This document shows positions 1-9,929 of a stretch of DNA of 58,628 nucleotides, piece by piece. The DNA is taken from positions 1-58,628 of the forward strand of contig MWOO01000165.1 in NCBI GenBank assembly GCA_002025945.1. The letters are read 5' to 3'. Both the position numbers and the translations under genes were made by a program. The DNA comes from Prochlorococcus sp. HOT208_60m_813O14 (GTDB lineage: Bacteria; Cyanobacteriota; Cyanobacteriia; PCC-6307; Cyanobiaceae). Position 1 is the stretch's first letter. Each line of letters begins with the position of its first letter. The notes beneath the pieces were generated by a model. It was not told the origin of the DNA, did not search any database, and saw only the letters and a list, made by a program, of their open reading frames with translations.

Positions 1-612
1 AATTAAAAGAGTTTCCCTAACATTATGGTCTGTAATAAGAATCCCTACTCCGTCATCGCTTAATTTAAGAATTAGCTTTTTTAAATCATTAACAGCTAAA
101 GGATCTATTCCGGCGAAAGGTTCATCTAATAATAAATATTTTGGACCTTTTCTTCCTACAGTGAGAGCTCTCGCTATCTCACACCTCCTTCTCTCCCCTC
201 CCGAAAGCTGATAACCATAATTATCTACAAAATTATTCAAATTAAACTCATTGATTAATTGTTCTCTTCTATTCCTAATTGCTGCCTGACTATACGACGC
301 ACTCTGCAAAGCTAAATCTAAATTGTCCTTAACAGTAAGATCTCTAAATATACTCGCCTCCTGAGTCAAGTAACCCAACCCAAGTCTTGATCTAATTGGA
401 AGTGGAAGATTAGTTATATTTTTACCATTCATTAAAATTTGTCCTTTATCAGGTTTTAAATTCCCGACTGCAAGATTAAAAGTTGTAGTTTTTCCTGCGC
501 CATTTGGTCCCATCAAACCTACAACTTCTCCAGGACTTACAACTATAGAAACATCATTTACTATTAATTTTCCCTTAATCGAAAGGGTTACATTTTGAAT
601 TCTTAAGTTCAT
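1..612 (-). CDS. lptB: LPS export ABC transporter ATP-binding protein LptB (partial)
   Basis: This is the ATPase of the lipopolysaccharide export machine (LptB2FG), acting on the inner face of the cytoplasmic membrane. The translation begins [15 protein letters not shown] and carries a Walker A motif ([10 protein letters not shown], about residue 36), the ABC signature [15 protein letters not shown] and a Walker B/D-loop with [12 protein letters not shown]. The switch histidine is in [10 protein letters not shown] near the left edge. The [11 protein letters not shown] signature is typical of LptB rather than of other ABC ATPases. The left end of the window cuts the gene, so roughly the last 35-40 residues are missing. 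Confidence 0.93.
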   Translation of the reverse strand, partial: MNLRIQNVTLSIKGKLIVNDVSIVVSPGEVVGLMGPNGAGKTTTFNLAVGNLKPDKGQILMNGKNITNLPLPIRSRLGLGYLTQEASIFRDLTVKDNLDLALQSASYSQAAIRNRREQLINEFNLNNFVDNYGYQLSGGERRRCEIARALTVGRKGPKYLLLDEPFAGIDPLAVNDLKKLILKLSDDGVGILITDHNVRETLLI

Positions 613-698
613 TTACTTTTTGAATGATTAGTTATCTTATTTAAAAAAAAGAGATAGAAAATAAAAAATAATTAAAGATAAAGACTTAATGAGATACA

Positions 699-1064
699 TC
701 AAAGAGGTTTCAAAAAAGGCTTATCGTTTTCATTTAAAATCTCTTTATATTGTAATTTCCTCAATAAATCCTCCAAACATTGGCAAAACGATTCAAGATC
801 AATACCTAAATTAATCTTAGTTCTAGTTTTTATTCTACCTAAACCTTCTCCTAGCAAAATAGTTGCTCCATTTAAATTACCCTTACTTAGGTGAAACTGA
901 GAAACAGATACCTGTAAAATTCCTTGTATAACTTGTCTTTCGTCACCATCTACGGAATTCCATATTTCTTCAAAAGCATCATGTGCCTCATACCATTGAT
1001 GATTGTTAAAAAGATTTAAAGCTGTAAAAAGGGAAACTTGAAAACTTTTACTTTCTTCGTTCAT
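699..1064 (-). CDS. DUF309 domain protein
   Basis: A 121-residue soluble protein of the DUF309 family, which is widespread in cyanobacteria. The hallmark is the helix-forming motif YEAHDAFEEIW near residue 26, followed by the amphipathic stretch GDERQVIQGILQVSVSQFHL. The family's biochemical role is not established. It starts 11 bases after the stop of typA on the same strand, so the two are probably one transcript. The ATG is followed directly by the conserved region, so the start is credible. Confidence 0.8.
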   Translation of the reverse strand: MNEESKSFQVSLFTALNLFNNHQWYEAHDAFEEIWNSVDGDERQVIQGILQVSVSQFHLSKGNLNGATILLGEGLGRIKTRTKINLGIDLESFCQCLEDLLRKLQYKEILNENDKPFLKPL

Positions 1065-1075
1065 TAAAGCAATTA

Positions 1076-2872
1076 CTAATTTTTTTTCTTCTTATTTATT
1101 TTTCTCATTCTTATTGAATCCGGTGTTACCTCTAGCATTTCATCTTGACCAATATATTCTAGTGCTCTTTCAAGGGTAATATCGACAGGTGACTGCAAAG
1201 TATCAAGTTCTTCTGCCCCTGCAGACCTCATATTAGTCAACTGCTTAGTTTTACATATATTCAACTCAAGATCTTGAGGTCGATTATTCTCTCCAATTAT
1301 CATTCCTTTATAAACCTTAACTCCAGGTTTAATGAAATAAACTCCCCTATCTTCAGCATTCTTTAAAGCATAAAATGTGGCTACACCTTCCTCAAAAGCT
1401 ATAAGAACGCCATTCCTTCTAGTTTCAAAGTCTCCCGTTTTAGGTTTATATTCATAAAACGAATGACTCATGATACCTTCACCTCTGGTTATCCTTACAA
1501 ATTCCCCACGAAATCCAATTAATCCTCTTGATGGAACAAGAAATTCTAATTGAGTTCTACCATCTGAACTTGTCTGCATATTTTTCATCTCTGCCTTTCT
1601 AGATCCAAGTTTTTCGATGCAAGAACCAACAGATACTTCAGGTACATCTAAAACCAAAGTCTCTATAGGCTCACATTCAACATTATCAATTTCTCTGAAA
1701 ATGACTTGAGGTTGTGAGATTTGAAACTCAAAACCCTCTCTTCTCATAGTTTCAATCAATATACCTAAATGTAATTCTCCTCTTCCTGAAACTGAGAACC
1801 TGTCAGGAGAATCAGTTTCTTCTACTCTCAGGGCAACATTTGTTAAAAGTTCCCTCTCCAATCTATTTTTTAATTGTCTACTAGTAACAAATTTTCCTTC
1901 CTTACCCGCGAATGGAGAATCATTAACAACAAAAGTCATATTTAAGGTGGGTTCATCAACTTTGATTAATGGAAGAGGATGAGGAGAATCGGGACACGCT
2001 ATGGTCTCACCAATATTGACGTCATCGAAACCAGAAACAGCAACAATATCACCTGCAAATGCTTCATTTATATCAATTCTTTGTAATCCTTCAAATCCTA
2101 AAAGCTTACTAACCTTACCTTTGATAGTTTTTCCGTTTTCTTTAATTAAACTAGCCTGTTGGCCATTTTTTATAGTTCCATTATGGATCTTTCCAATTAC
2201 TATTCTGCCTAAAAAATCAGAATAGTCCAAAGTAGTAATTTGTAGCTGAAGAGGCTTATTAGAGTCACCTACTGGAGGAGGAACGTGTCTTATGATAGCT
2301 TCAAAAAGAGGCATCATATTGTCACTATTAGATTCCATCTCTTCTTTTGCAAAACCAGATAAGCCACTCCCAAAAAGATAAGGGAAATCACATTGATCAT
2401 CATCAGCTCCTAATTCCAAAAACAAATCAAGAACCTTATCAATTGCTATTTCTGGTACTACTCGTGGTCTATCAATTTTATTTACAAAGACTATAGGCCT
2501 AAGTCCTTTTTCTAATGCTTTTTTTAAAACAAATCTTGTTTGAGGCATAGGTCCCTCATTCGCATCAACAATAAGCAGACAACCATCAACCATTCCCAAA
2601 ACCCTTTCAACTTCTCCTCCAAAATCAGCATGGCCTGGTGTATCTATAATATTAATTCTGGTATCTTTATAGTTAACTGCAGTATTTTTTGAGAGAATTG
2701 TTATCCCCCTTTCTCTTTCAAGATCATTTGAATCCATTACACATGTAGGGATAACTTCATTGTCTCTAAATATTCCTGATTGAGATAACAATGCATCTAC
2801 AAGAGTTGTCTTCCCATGGTCTACGTGAGCAATAATTGCAACATTTCTAATTTCTTTTATCGAAGATGACAT
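1076..2872 (-). CDS. typA: Ribosome-associated GTPase TypA/BipA
   Basis: A translational GTPase related to EF-G/LepA that binds the ribosome and helps 50S assembly and stress adaptation. G1 is [14 protein letters not shown] (about residue 15), G3 is [14 protein letters not shown] and G4 is NKIDRP, followed by an EF-Tu-like beta barrel, an EF-G domain V-like region and the TypA-specific C-terminal domain. At 598 residues it has the normal family length. The start ATG sits just before the first G-domain strand. The DUF309 gene follows it closely in the same direction. Confidence 0.96.
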   Translation of the reverse strand: MSSSIKEIRNVAIIAHVDHGKTTLVDALLSQSGIFRDNEVIPTCVMDSNDLERERGITILSKNTAVNYKDTRINIIDTPGHADFGGEVERVLGMVDGCLLIVDANEGPMPQTRFVLKKALEKGLRPIVFVNKIDRPRVVPEIAIDKVLDLFLELGADDDQCDFPYLFGSGLSGFAKEEMESNSDNMMPLFEAIIRHVPPPVGDSNKPLQLQITTLDYSDFLGRIVIGKIHNGTIKNGQQASLIKENGKTIKGKVSKLLGFEGLQRIDINEAFAGDIVAVSGFDDVNIGETIACPDSPHPLPLIKVDEPTLNMTFVVNDSPFAGKEGKFVTSRQLKNRLERELLTNVALRVEETDSPDRFSVSGRGELHLGILIETMRREGFEFQISQPQVIFREIDNVECEPIETLVLDVPEVSVGSCIEKLGSRKAEMKNMQTSSDGRTQLEFLVPSRGLIGFRGEFVRITRGEGIMSHSFYEYKPKTGDFETRRNGVLIAFEEGVATFYALKNAEDRGVYFIKPGVKVYKGMIIGENNRPQDLELNICKTKQLTNMRSAGAEELDTLQSPVDITLERALEYIGQDEMLEVTPDSIRMRKINKKKKN

Positions 2873-3000
2873 TTATAGAATTTATATAAATATTAAATTA
2901 ACTTTATCAAGGCTAACTCAAAGTATGCTTATTATGAGAATTTTCTCTTTAAGACTTTTAAAATATAATCTAATTGAATAATTAAATTAATCAATTAGAT

Positions 3001-3714
3001 TTATAATTTTCTATTTGAGTTTTCAAAAACTTTTAATGCTTCAATTGACCCCTCATATCTCCAATGCCAGGGTTCATAATCTATATATTTATTATCTTTG
3101 CTGAACGATAACTTAAAGTGAAACTTAGCTGCATTTTTTATTAGCCATCCAAAGGCCTCAGTATTTTCGAAGTCGGTTTCAAAGTCTGTTTCTCTTTGAG
3201 TAGCATCACCAATATCGATTGCGAAACCCGTACTATGTTCAGAATAACCTGGAGGGGCTGAAACTCTAGCCCTTTCTGCAGCTTCTTGATTTCTAATTGA
3301 TTTTAAAGAATAAAAGATATCGTTTTGCAAATTTATTGATCTATAACCACTCAAGAAGACTAAATATATCCCATCTTTTTTGGCTTCTTCTCTCATCTCT
3401 AACAAAGAATCACGCATATCGATATGAACTTCAATATTAGGCTCAATTAAAACTAGTTTCTCTTTAGGAGTTTCGTTATAGGGAAGATGGCCTAAAATTC
3501 TGGCATCATGATTTCTTTCAACCTGAAATTTAAGATTATTAAGTGGTATTAACTCTACATTTCTGATAAATCGCAATGCAGCGACAGAAAAAATAAGAAA
3601 AATAAATGGAGAAAATATTAATAATTTTTTTAATAATGTTGAATTTGGATTATTTAGGTAAGTTCTTTTGGCAAGTGGTATATCAAATTGATCGATATCT
3701 TTGTTTAGTTCCAA
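3001..3714 (-). CDS. Membrane-anchored D-alanyl-D-alanine carboxypeptidase (M15B, VanY-like)
   Basis: A 237-residue peptidoglycan peptidase. An N-terminal hydrophobic segment (about residues 30-50) should anchor it in the membrane with the catalytic domain in the periplasm. The domain shows LSGYRS, the zinc motif HSTGFAIDIGD (about residue 161) and EPWHWRYEG near the end, the M15 family His/Asp/His set. Its expected role is trimming the terminal D-Ala of cell-wall stem peptides. A second M15 peptidase (VanX-like) lies at 9189-9872. Substrate preference cannot be told from the sequence. Confidence 0.85.
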   Translation of the reverse strand: MELNKDIDQFDIPLAKRTYLNNPNSTLLKKLLIFSPFIFLIFSVAALRFIRNVELIPLNNLKFQVERNHDARILGHLPYNETPKEKLVLIEPNIEVHIDMRDSLLEMREEAKKDGIYLVFLSGYRSINLQNDIFYSLKSIRNQEAAERARVSAPPGYSEHSTGFAIDIGDATQRETDFETDFENTEAFGWLIKNAAKFHFKLSFSKDNKYIDYEPWHWRYEGSIEALKVFENSNRKL

Positions 3715-3826
3715 TATTTAGAAGTGAATTTGGAAAAGATATTTCGATATTAACTATTATTTTAAGAAATGCACTTTTATATGCAAAAAAGATGTAGTTT
3801 TTATATACAGTATTATTTTTTTTCAT

Positions 3827-5167
3827 ATGTTGAGGGTAGCTGTTATTGGTGGAGGTCCAAGTGGTTCATGTGCTGCAGAAATACTTGCTAAAGCTGGAAT
3901 AAAAACTTGGCTCTTCGAGAGGAAATTAGATAATGCAAAACCATGTGGAGGAGCAATTCCACTTTGCATGGTCGAAGAATTTGATTTACCTGAGTCAATT
4001 ATTGATAGAAAAGTAAGGCATATGAGAATGATATCTCCATCAAATAGAGAAGTAGATATAAGTTTAGATAGAGTTTATGAGAAAAGTGATAATGAGTTTA
4101 TTGGAATGTGTAGAAGAGAAGTTATGGATGCCTTTATGCGCAACAGAGCATCAGATCTTGGTGCTACTTTAATAAATGGATTAGTTACTTCTATTGATAC
4201 TGGCGATAATAATCAAGGGCCATATAGGCTTTCCTACTCAGATTTTACGAATGGAGACAAAAAAGGGGAACTCAAAGAGCTTACTGTAGACCTTTTGATC
4301 GGAGCTGATGGAGCTAATAGCAGAGTAGCAAAAGCAATGGATGCAGGTGATTATAAAGTTGCAATAGCATTTCAGGAAAGAATTAAATTGCCTAAAGAAG
4401 AAATGAGTTACTACGAAGATCTGGCTGAAATGTATGTCGGAACTGATGTTTCTCCTGATTTTTATGGGTGGGTATTTCCTAAATATGATCATGTTGCTGT
4501 GGGCACTGGAACCATGCAAAAGAACCAGTCATTAATTAAGAGCCTTCAAGAGGGTGTAAGAAATAGGGCAAAGAAAAGACTTGTTAATGGTGAAGTAATA
4601 AAGGTAGAAGCTCACCCTATTCCAGAGCATCCAAGGCCCAGAAGGGTAGTTGGAAGAATGGCATTGGTTGGTGATGCAGCTGGTTATGTTACAAAAAGTT
4701 CTGGAGAGGGTATTTATTTTGCTGCAAAAAGCGGAAGAATGTGTGCTGAAGAAATTGTTGAAGCATCAAAAAATGGTCAAGTAATTCCATCAGAAAAAGA
4801 TTTAAAAAACTATCTTAAAAAATGGGATAAAAAATATGGCACAACTTATAAGGTGCTAGAAATCCTTCAAAATATTTTCTACAGAAATGATTCTGCTAGA
4901 GAAGCCTTTGTTGAAATGTGTGATGACATGGATGTTCAAAGACTTACTTTTGATAGTTACTTATACAAAAGAGTTGTTTCCATGAAACCATTACAGCAAC
5001 TAAAAATTACAATGCTTACACTAGGTTCGATTTTAAGAGGGAAAGCCCTAGCTCCTCTAAAATATAAACCCGTTGATAGTGCTGTTAGGGAAAATAAAGA
5101 AGTAGAAAAAATGCTAGAAAATTATTCAATAAAGGGAGGCATTAAAGTTAAGAGTTCAAAAGTGTAA
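3827..5167 (+). CDS. chlP: Geranylgeranyl reductase
   Basis: This flavoprotein reduces geranylgeranyl groups to phytyl for chlorophyll and tocopherol synthesis at the thylakoid. The N-terminus carries the FAD-binding motif GGGPSGSCAAEILAKAG (from residue 8), followed by KPCGGAIPLCM and the second nucleotide motif ALVGDAAGYVTKSSGEGIYFA near residue 282. Its 446 residues match the cyanobacterial family. The 3' end overlaps the 3' end of convergent glyS by 20 bases, so the two stops lie inside each other's coding sequence. Confidence 0.95.
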   Translation: MLRVAVIGGGPSGSCAAEILAKAGIKTWLFERKLDNAKPCGGAIPLCMVEEFDLPESIIDRKVRHMRMISPSNREVDISLDRVYEKSDNEFIGMCRREVMDAFMRNRASDLGATLINGLVTSIDTGDNNQGPYRLSYSDFTNGDKKGELKELTVDLLIGADGANSRVAKAMDAGDYKVAIAFQERIKLPKEEMSYYEDLAEMYVGTDVSPDFYGWVFPKYDHVAVGTGTMQKNQSLIKSLQEGVRNRAKKRLVNGEVIKVEAHPIPEHPRPRRVVGRMALVGDAAGYVTKSSGEGIYFAAKSGRMCAEEIVEASKNGQVIPSEKDLKNYLKKWDKKYGTTYKVLEILQNIFYRNDSAREAFVEMCDDMDVQRLTFDSYLYKRVVSMKPLQQLKITMLTLGSILRGKALAPLKYKPVDSAVRENKEVEKMLENYSIKGGIKVKSSKV

Positions 5168-7310
5168 AGTCGGCTATTTTTAAGGAATAATTTCTAATTA
5201 AGCTCAACAAATTTAGTCTATTTTTTCTTATTTTTAAATCCTCTGACATTATTAAGACTCCCTTTTCATTATCAAATAAATCCTCGATAGTTTTCACATT
5301 AATCTCAAACAAATTTAGAAGTTCCAAATAATTACAATAACCTTCTGAAAAAAGTTTTTCTAATTCTCCAATAAATTCAAAAACTTTCAATTCACAATCT
5401 TTTTCAAAAAGTTTTGTGTTTACATAATCTTTTGTTGAGAGAACGTCTCTAGAAAGATCATTTTTATTTGCTAATTTGCTTACCCTAGTAATAACCTTCT
5501 GAATTTCAACACAATTATCCTTTTCGTTAAAATTGATAATAGATTTAATCCTACTCTTAAGATCAACAATATTTAATATTCTTTTTTGAGATAATTCATC
5601 AGAAGAGCAAAAGGCCTTTATTAATTCTTTACTTAGTGATATTTCTTCTAGATGACTGACAATTCTTTGAACTAAAAATTCATTTAAATCATTAAATACT
5701 GTTTCTCTTGAGAAGTTTAAATTCGGAAATACGATTTTCCAAAAATCAATAAGTTCGTTGAATAATTTATCTAAAGGTAAATCAAGTTCATAATCCCAAA
5801 TTATTTTAATCACTCCATTCAAATTTCTTCTTAAAGCATAAGGATCAGATGATCCACTGGGACGTTTACCAGAAATAAAAATACTTATTAAAGTTTCGAC
5901 CTTATCTGCGATGGAAACTATTGCACCATATTTTGTGGAGGGCAAAGCATCTTTAGAAAAAGAAGGTAAATAATGTTCAGCGACAGCCAAGCAAACCTCC
6001 TCACTAAACCCCTCATCTTTAAGGTATTTACCACCCATTATTCCTTGCAGCTCAGGGAATTCGAAAACAATTTCGCTGCATAAGTCGTTTTTACAGTATT
6101 TAGCAGCTTCTATTATTTTTTTTTCTTCTAAAGAATTATCATTTAAAAATTTAAGAATTTTTTTAGTAACTTCCTCTATCCTTTCTACCCTCTGAAATAT
6201 ATTTCCAAGGCCTTTCAAAAAGGAAACAGATTTAAGCTTTTCATTTCTTTCGATTGAAGCAACTTTTTTGTCACTTTCTACGAAAAACTTTGCATCTGAA
6301 AACCTTGCCCTTAATACTTTCTCATTTCCTTTGGCAATATTATTATTTGATTCTTCAAGACCATTTGAAATAACGCAGAAAGTTGTACTAATATTTTTTT
6401 CAGAGCTTAAATCTAGTTTAGAAAAACTTTCGTTTTTCAATAAAAGAGGAACGTATCTCTGATGATTTTTCATGACCGTTGAGAGAACTTCAACCGGAAG
6501 ATCAAGAAATTCATCACTAAATTTGCCAATAATTAAGACTGGCCATTCAACTAAATCAGTTAGTTCATTTAGTAATCCCTCTGAAAGGTCAGGTTTCAGA
6601 TTTAAAGATTTAGATGCATGATTTATTAAACTTTCAATTTTTTCTTTTCTTTCTTTTCGAATAGCTATTACTCTATTTCGTTTCAATAATTCAAAAAAAT
6701 CATCGGGATTCTGTACTTCTAAAACTTCATTGATTAGCCTATGACTTTTTGTTTTATTACTTATTTTGATTTTTGGATCACATTCATCAAATTCAAAATA
6801 AAGAATTTCATCATTATAAACAGAGGCAATCCACCTAATAGGCCTTGAAAATTTTATGTTCCCAGCCCCCCATTTCATAAATCGAGGGCCTTGAAGACTC
6901 TTTACTAATTTTGGGATAATCGAAGACAAAGAAATTTTTGTTGATAGGCCTTTCTCAATTTTCTTTCCAAATACAAAATCACCCTTTTCTGTGTTTTTTA
7001 TTTCTAGCTCACCTACATCTATATCTAAGCTATTAGCAAATCCTAATGCAGCATTAGTAGGACATCCATTTAAATAAGCTGAATTTGCTTTAGGCCCTTT
7101 TCTTTCTATTATCTTATCTTCTGCATAATCAACTAAACCTTCGAGAAGTAGAACTATCCTCCTTGGTGTGGAGGTAACAACTATATTTTCGAATTTGATT
7201 AACTTTTTATCCAATTCAAATTCTATTAAAGATTTAAATTGCTCTAGAACAGAATGAGAAAATTTTGCGGGCAACTCTTCTGTACCTATTTCAAGTAAAT
7301 ATTTAGACAA
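5148..7310 (-). CDS. glyS: Glycyl-tRNA synthetase beta subunit
   Basis: The beta subunit of the bacterial tetrameric alpha2beta2 glycyl-tRNA synthetase, which binds tRNA and includes an HD-like domain and a C-terminal anticodon-binding region. It starts MSKYLLEIGTEELPAKF, the family's diagnostic opening, and contains RFMKWG, FSRPIRWI, the central segment ending in SGKRPSGSSDPYALRRN and a DALR-like tail. Its 720 residues are the expected length. It overlaps chlP convergently by 20 bases. It is diverged from sir by an 87-base spacer that must hold both promoters. Confidence 0.95.
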   Translation of the reverse strand: MSKYLLEIGTEELPAKFSHSVLEQFKSLIEFELDKKLIKFENIVVTSTPRRIVLLLEGLVDYAEDKIIERKGPKANSAYLNGCPTNAALGFANSLDIDVGELEIKNTEKGDFVFGKKIEKGLSTKISLSSIIPKLVKSLQGPRFMKWGAGNIKFSRPIRWIASVYNDEILYFEFDECDPKIKISNKTKSHRLINEVLEVQNPDDFFELLKRNRVIAIRKERKEKIESLINHASKSLNLKPDLSEGLLNELTDLVEWPVLIIGKFSDEFLDLPVEVLSTVMKNHQRYVPLLLKNESFSKLDLSSEKNISTTFCVISNGLEESNNNIAKGNEKVLRARFSDAKFFVESDKKVASIERNEKLKSVSFLKGLGNIFQRVERIEEVTKKILKFLNDNSLEEKKIIEAAKYCKNDLCSEIVFEFPELQGIMGGKYLKDEGFSEEVCLAVAEHYLPSFSKDALPSTKYGAIVSIADKVETLISIFISGKRPSGSSDPYALRRNLNGVIKIIWDYELDLPLDKLFNELIDFWKIVFPNLNFSRETVFNDLNEFLVQRIVSHLEEISLSKELIKAFCSSDELSQKRILNIVDLKSRIKSIINFNEKDNCVEIQKVITRVSKLANKNDLSRDVLSTKDYVNTKLFEKDCELKVFEFIGELEKLFSEGYCNYLELLNLFEINVKTIEDLFDNEKGVLIMSEDLKIRKNRLNLLSLIRNYSLKIADFTLLNS

Positions 7311-7397
7311 GAAAAAAATATGACTTCACTTACTATAATTTACTACCAGTTAAATAAGCTTTTCGCTAATGTATAAAAAGAGATATGTTTTGGTCCT

Positions 7398-9185
7398 TTG
7401 ATCAAGGTTGAGAAAGTAAAAAAGAAAAAAGATTCTGCAAAGGAAGAGACTGTTTGTTTAGCAAATGGTCTAGAAGTTTCTAAATTTGAAAATTTTAAAA
7501 AAAGTAGCAAATTTCTTAAGGAACCACTTGCTACGGAATTAGTCAATGAAAGTGATCATTTTACTAATGATGCAGTTCAGTTATTAAAATTTCATGGTAG
7601 TTATCAACAAGATAATAGAGAAAATAGAAGGCCCGGCAAAAGTAAAGATTGGCAAATGATGCTTAGGTTAAGAAATCCTGGCGGTGAAGTCCCTGGGAAA
7701 TTATTTTTAGCATTAGATGAATTATCTGACAAACTAGGTAATGGAACACTTAGGGCCACTACAAGACAAGCCTTTCAAATGCATGGAATCAGAAAGGAGA
7801 ATCTAAAGGAAGTAATCCAAACAATAGTAAATTCAATGGGCTCCACATTAGCTGCATGTGGAGACATTAATAGAAACGTTATGGCCCCTGCGGCTCCATT
7901 TGATTCGCCAGACTATATTATTGCAAGAGCATTGGCAAAAAAAATTGCAGATCTTCTCACACCAATGGCTGGCCAAGGCACTTTTTTAGAGCTTTGGGCT
8001 GATGGAGATTTAGAGTACACTATAAAGCCTGACAAAGATATTGAAGCAATTAGGAAGCTCCAATTCAAAGATAATGTTTTTAGTGGGATAAAAGATGAGC
8101 CTCTTTATGGTTCAACTTATTTACCGAGAAAGTTCAAATGTGCCGTGACAGTTCCTGGGGACAATTCTGTTGATCTTCTTACCAATGACATAGGAATAGT
8201 TGCCTTTACTTCTAAAGATGGAAACTTAGAAGGGTGCAACTTCTATGTTGGAGGTGGTATGGGTCGCACACATAATAATGAGGAGACCTTTGCCAGAATT
8301 GCAGATCCACTTGGATATGTTGAAGAACCTGATGTTTATGAATTAATACAAAGCATTGTTGCTATTCAAAGAGATTATGGTGATAGGAAATCAAGAAAAA
8401 ATTCGAGAATGAAATATCTCCTTCATAGAAAAGGTATTAAATGGTTCAAAAAGATTCTTTCTGATAAGTATTTCAAAAAAGAAATTAAAAAAATCAGAAA
8501 AGAACCTGATAAGGTTCTTATTGATTACCTAGGTTGGCATAAACAAAATAAAAACTCCCTTTTCGTAGGTTTACCATTATTATCAGGAAGATTATCTGGA
8601 GAGAAGAAGAATACCATCACAAGTATTGTTAAAAAATATAATTTAGATTTAAGACTCACACCTAATCAAGATATTTTACTTTGTAATATCGCCAATAAAA
8701 ACAAAGATGAAATTCAAAAATCTCTATCAAAAATTGGATACGAAAATTTAGAAAACATTAATGAAATACAAAGACACGCTTTAGCTTGTCCTGCTTTACC
8801 ACTTTGTGGTCTTGCAATGACTGAAGCTGAAAGAATATTACCTGATGTACTGAAAAGGATTGAAAATTTACTATTAGATCTAAAAATACAAAAGACAATA
8901 TTATTCAGAATGACAGGATGTCCGAATGGATGTACCAGGCCTTATATGGCAGAATTAGCTCTTGTTGGAAGTGGGCAAAACAAATACCAATTATGGTTGG
9001 GGGGAAGTAAAAATCTACAAAGGCTTGCTAAACCATTTTTACAAAGAATGGAACTTAAAGATTTAGAAGAAACTCTTCAACCATTATTTGATAATTGGAA
9101 GAGTAATTTGGATTTGGATTTTGGAGATTATATAAATACTCAAGATGAAAATTATATATTTAATTTACTAAATGAAAATCAATAG
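7398..9185 (+). CDS. sir: Ferredoxin-sulfite reductase
   Basis: It reduces sulfite to sulfide with electrons from ferredoxin, in assimilatory sulfur metabolism. The siroheme/[4Fe-4S] cysteines are visible as ACPALPLCG (about residue 459) and MTGCPNGCTRPY (about residue 505). The N-terminal half contains the duplicated ferrite-reductase fold, with KSKDWQMMLRLRNPGG and TLRATTRQAFQMHG. At 595 residues it is the normal plant/cyanobacterial type. The start shown is a TTG; no in-frame ATG lies near the conserved N-terminus, so the exact start is uncertain by a few codons. Confidence 0.95.
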   Translation: MIKVEKVKKKKDSAKEETVCLANGLEVSKFENFKKSSKFLKEPLATELVNESDHFTNDAVQLLKFHGSYQQDNRENRRPGKSKDWQMMLRLRNPGGEVPGKLFLALDELSDKLGNGTLRATTRQAFQMHGIRKENLKEVIQTIVNSMGSTLAACGDINRNVMAPAAPFDSPDYIIARALAKKIADLLTPMAGQGTFLELWADGDLEYTIKPDKDIEAIRKLQFKDNVFSGIKDEPLYGSTYLPRKFKCAVTVPGDNSVDLLTNDIGIVAFTSKDGNLEGCNFYVGGGMGRTHNNEETFARIADPLGYVEEPDVYELIQSIVAIQRDYGDRKSRKNSRMKYLLHRKGIKWFKKILSDKYFKKEIKKIRKEPDKVLIDYLGWHKQNKNSLFVGLPLLSGRLSGEKKNTITSIVKKYNLDLRLTPNQDILLCNIANKNKDEIQKSLSKIGYENLENINEIQRHALACPALPLCGLAMTEAERILPDVLKRIENLLLDLKIQKTILFRMTGCPNGCTRPYMAELALVGSGQNKYQLWLGGSKNLQRLAKPFLQRMELKDLEETLQPLFDNWKSNLDLDFGDYINTQDENYIFNLLNENQ

Positions 9186-9188
9186 AAT

Positions 9189-9872
9189 TTAAATTTTTCC
9201 ATAAAGGGCATATGCTTTTTTATTTTTCCAGGCCCATAATTGATCACCATAACTAAAATGCCACCATTCATTAGGATGTTGAGCAAAACCGAATTTAGTC
9301 ATAATTTCCCTTAAAAGATTTCTTCTACTATTCCAAATAATTGCTTCTTCATTCTTTATGTTTTCATAAAAATAAGGATTTGAGGTTTCATCCATTTGAT
9401 CAACCATGCTTCCCATTTCAACAACATTTCCTTCTTTATCTGATAAACAAACATCTAATGCACCTCCAGTTGAATGAGGGGGAGGAAACCTATTGTCATA
9501 AGAAGGATATGCCCAAAATTTTTCAACTTTATTTAAAATGGATGGATAGGATTTTATATTTTCAAAAGAAATATCAATATCAGATTTTTCACACTCTAAT
9601 GAAAATGCTCTTTTAAACATAAATTCCTGGACTTCTAATGGTCGCCAACTGTCATAAATTAAAAGGTTAAAACTACTCATTGATATCAAATGATCATTTA
9701 CTTTTACTAATCTATTCACGACCTCCTCTCTTAATTTCCAAATAGAATTTTTATCTTTGTAAGGTGCTCCTAAATGAGAGTAAGGGTGGGGATCTAAAAA
9801 CTTTAGGCAGCTAGGTATAGCTATTAATTTATCTCCATTATCTTGAATTGGTATTTTATTCCAAATTTTCAA
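9189..9872 (-). CDS. D-alanyl-D-alanine dipeptidase (M15D, VanX-like)
   Basis: A 227-residue zinc peptidase predicted to split free D-Ala-D-Ala. VanX-family landmarks are present: IYDSWRPLEVQEFMF (about residue 70), the zinc motif PPHSTGGALDVCLSD (about residue 130) and HPNEWWHFSYGDQLWAW near the end. No signal peptide is seen, so it is probably cytoplasmic and recycles cell-wall dipeptide. The predicted start is TTG at 9872. Vancomycin resistance is not implied; chromosomal VanX-like enzymes are common outside resistance clusters. Confidence 0.85.
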   Translation of the reverse strand: MKIWNKIPIQDNGDKLIAIPSCLKFLDPHPYSHLGAPYKDKNSIWKLREEVVNRLVKVNDHLISMSSFNLLIYDSWRPLEVQEFMFKRAFSLECEKSDIDISFENIKSYPSILNKVEKFWAYPSYDNRFPPPHSTGGALDVCLSDKEGNVVEMGSMVDQMDETSNPYFYENIKNEEAIIWNSRRNLLREIMTKFGFAQHPNEWWHFSYGDQLWAWKNKKAYALYGKI

Positions 9873-9891
9873 TTGAAATTTGCAATTGATT
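9868..9891 (-). other. Inverted repeat between recG and the VanX-like gene
   Basis: The arms TCAATTG and CAATTGA are separated by seven bases and include the start codon of the dipeptidase gene. On the minus-strand transcript this could be a weak intercistronic hairpin affecting initiation. It has no T-run, so it is not a convincing terminator. Confidence 0.3.
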
Positions 9892-9929
9892 TATAGTGGC
9901 ATATATATCAAAAATTACAATGATAGTTT

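Noticed and set aside
2001..2225. Plus-strand ORF inside typA
   Set aside because: Antisense shadow of the conserved TypA beta-barrel region.
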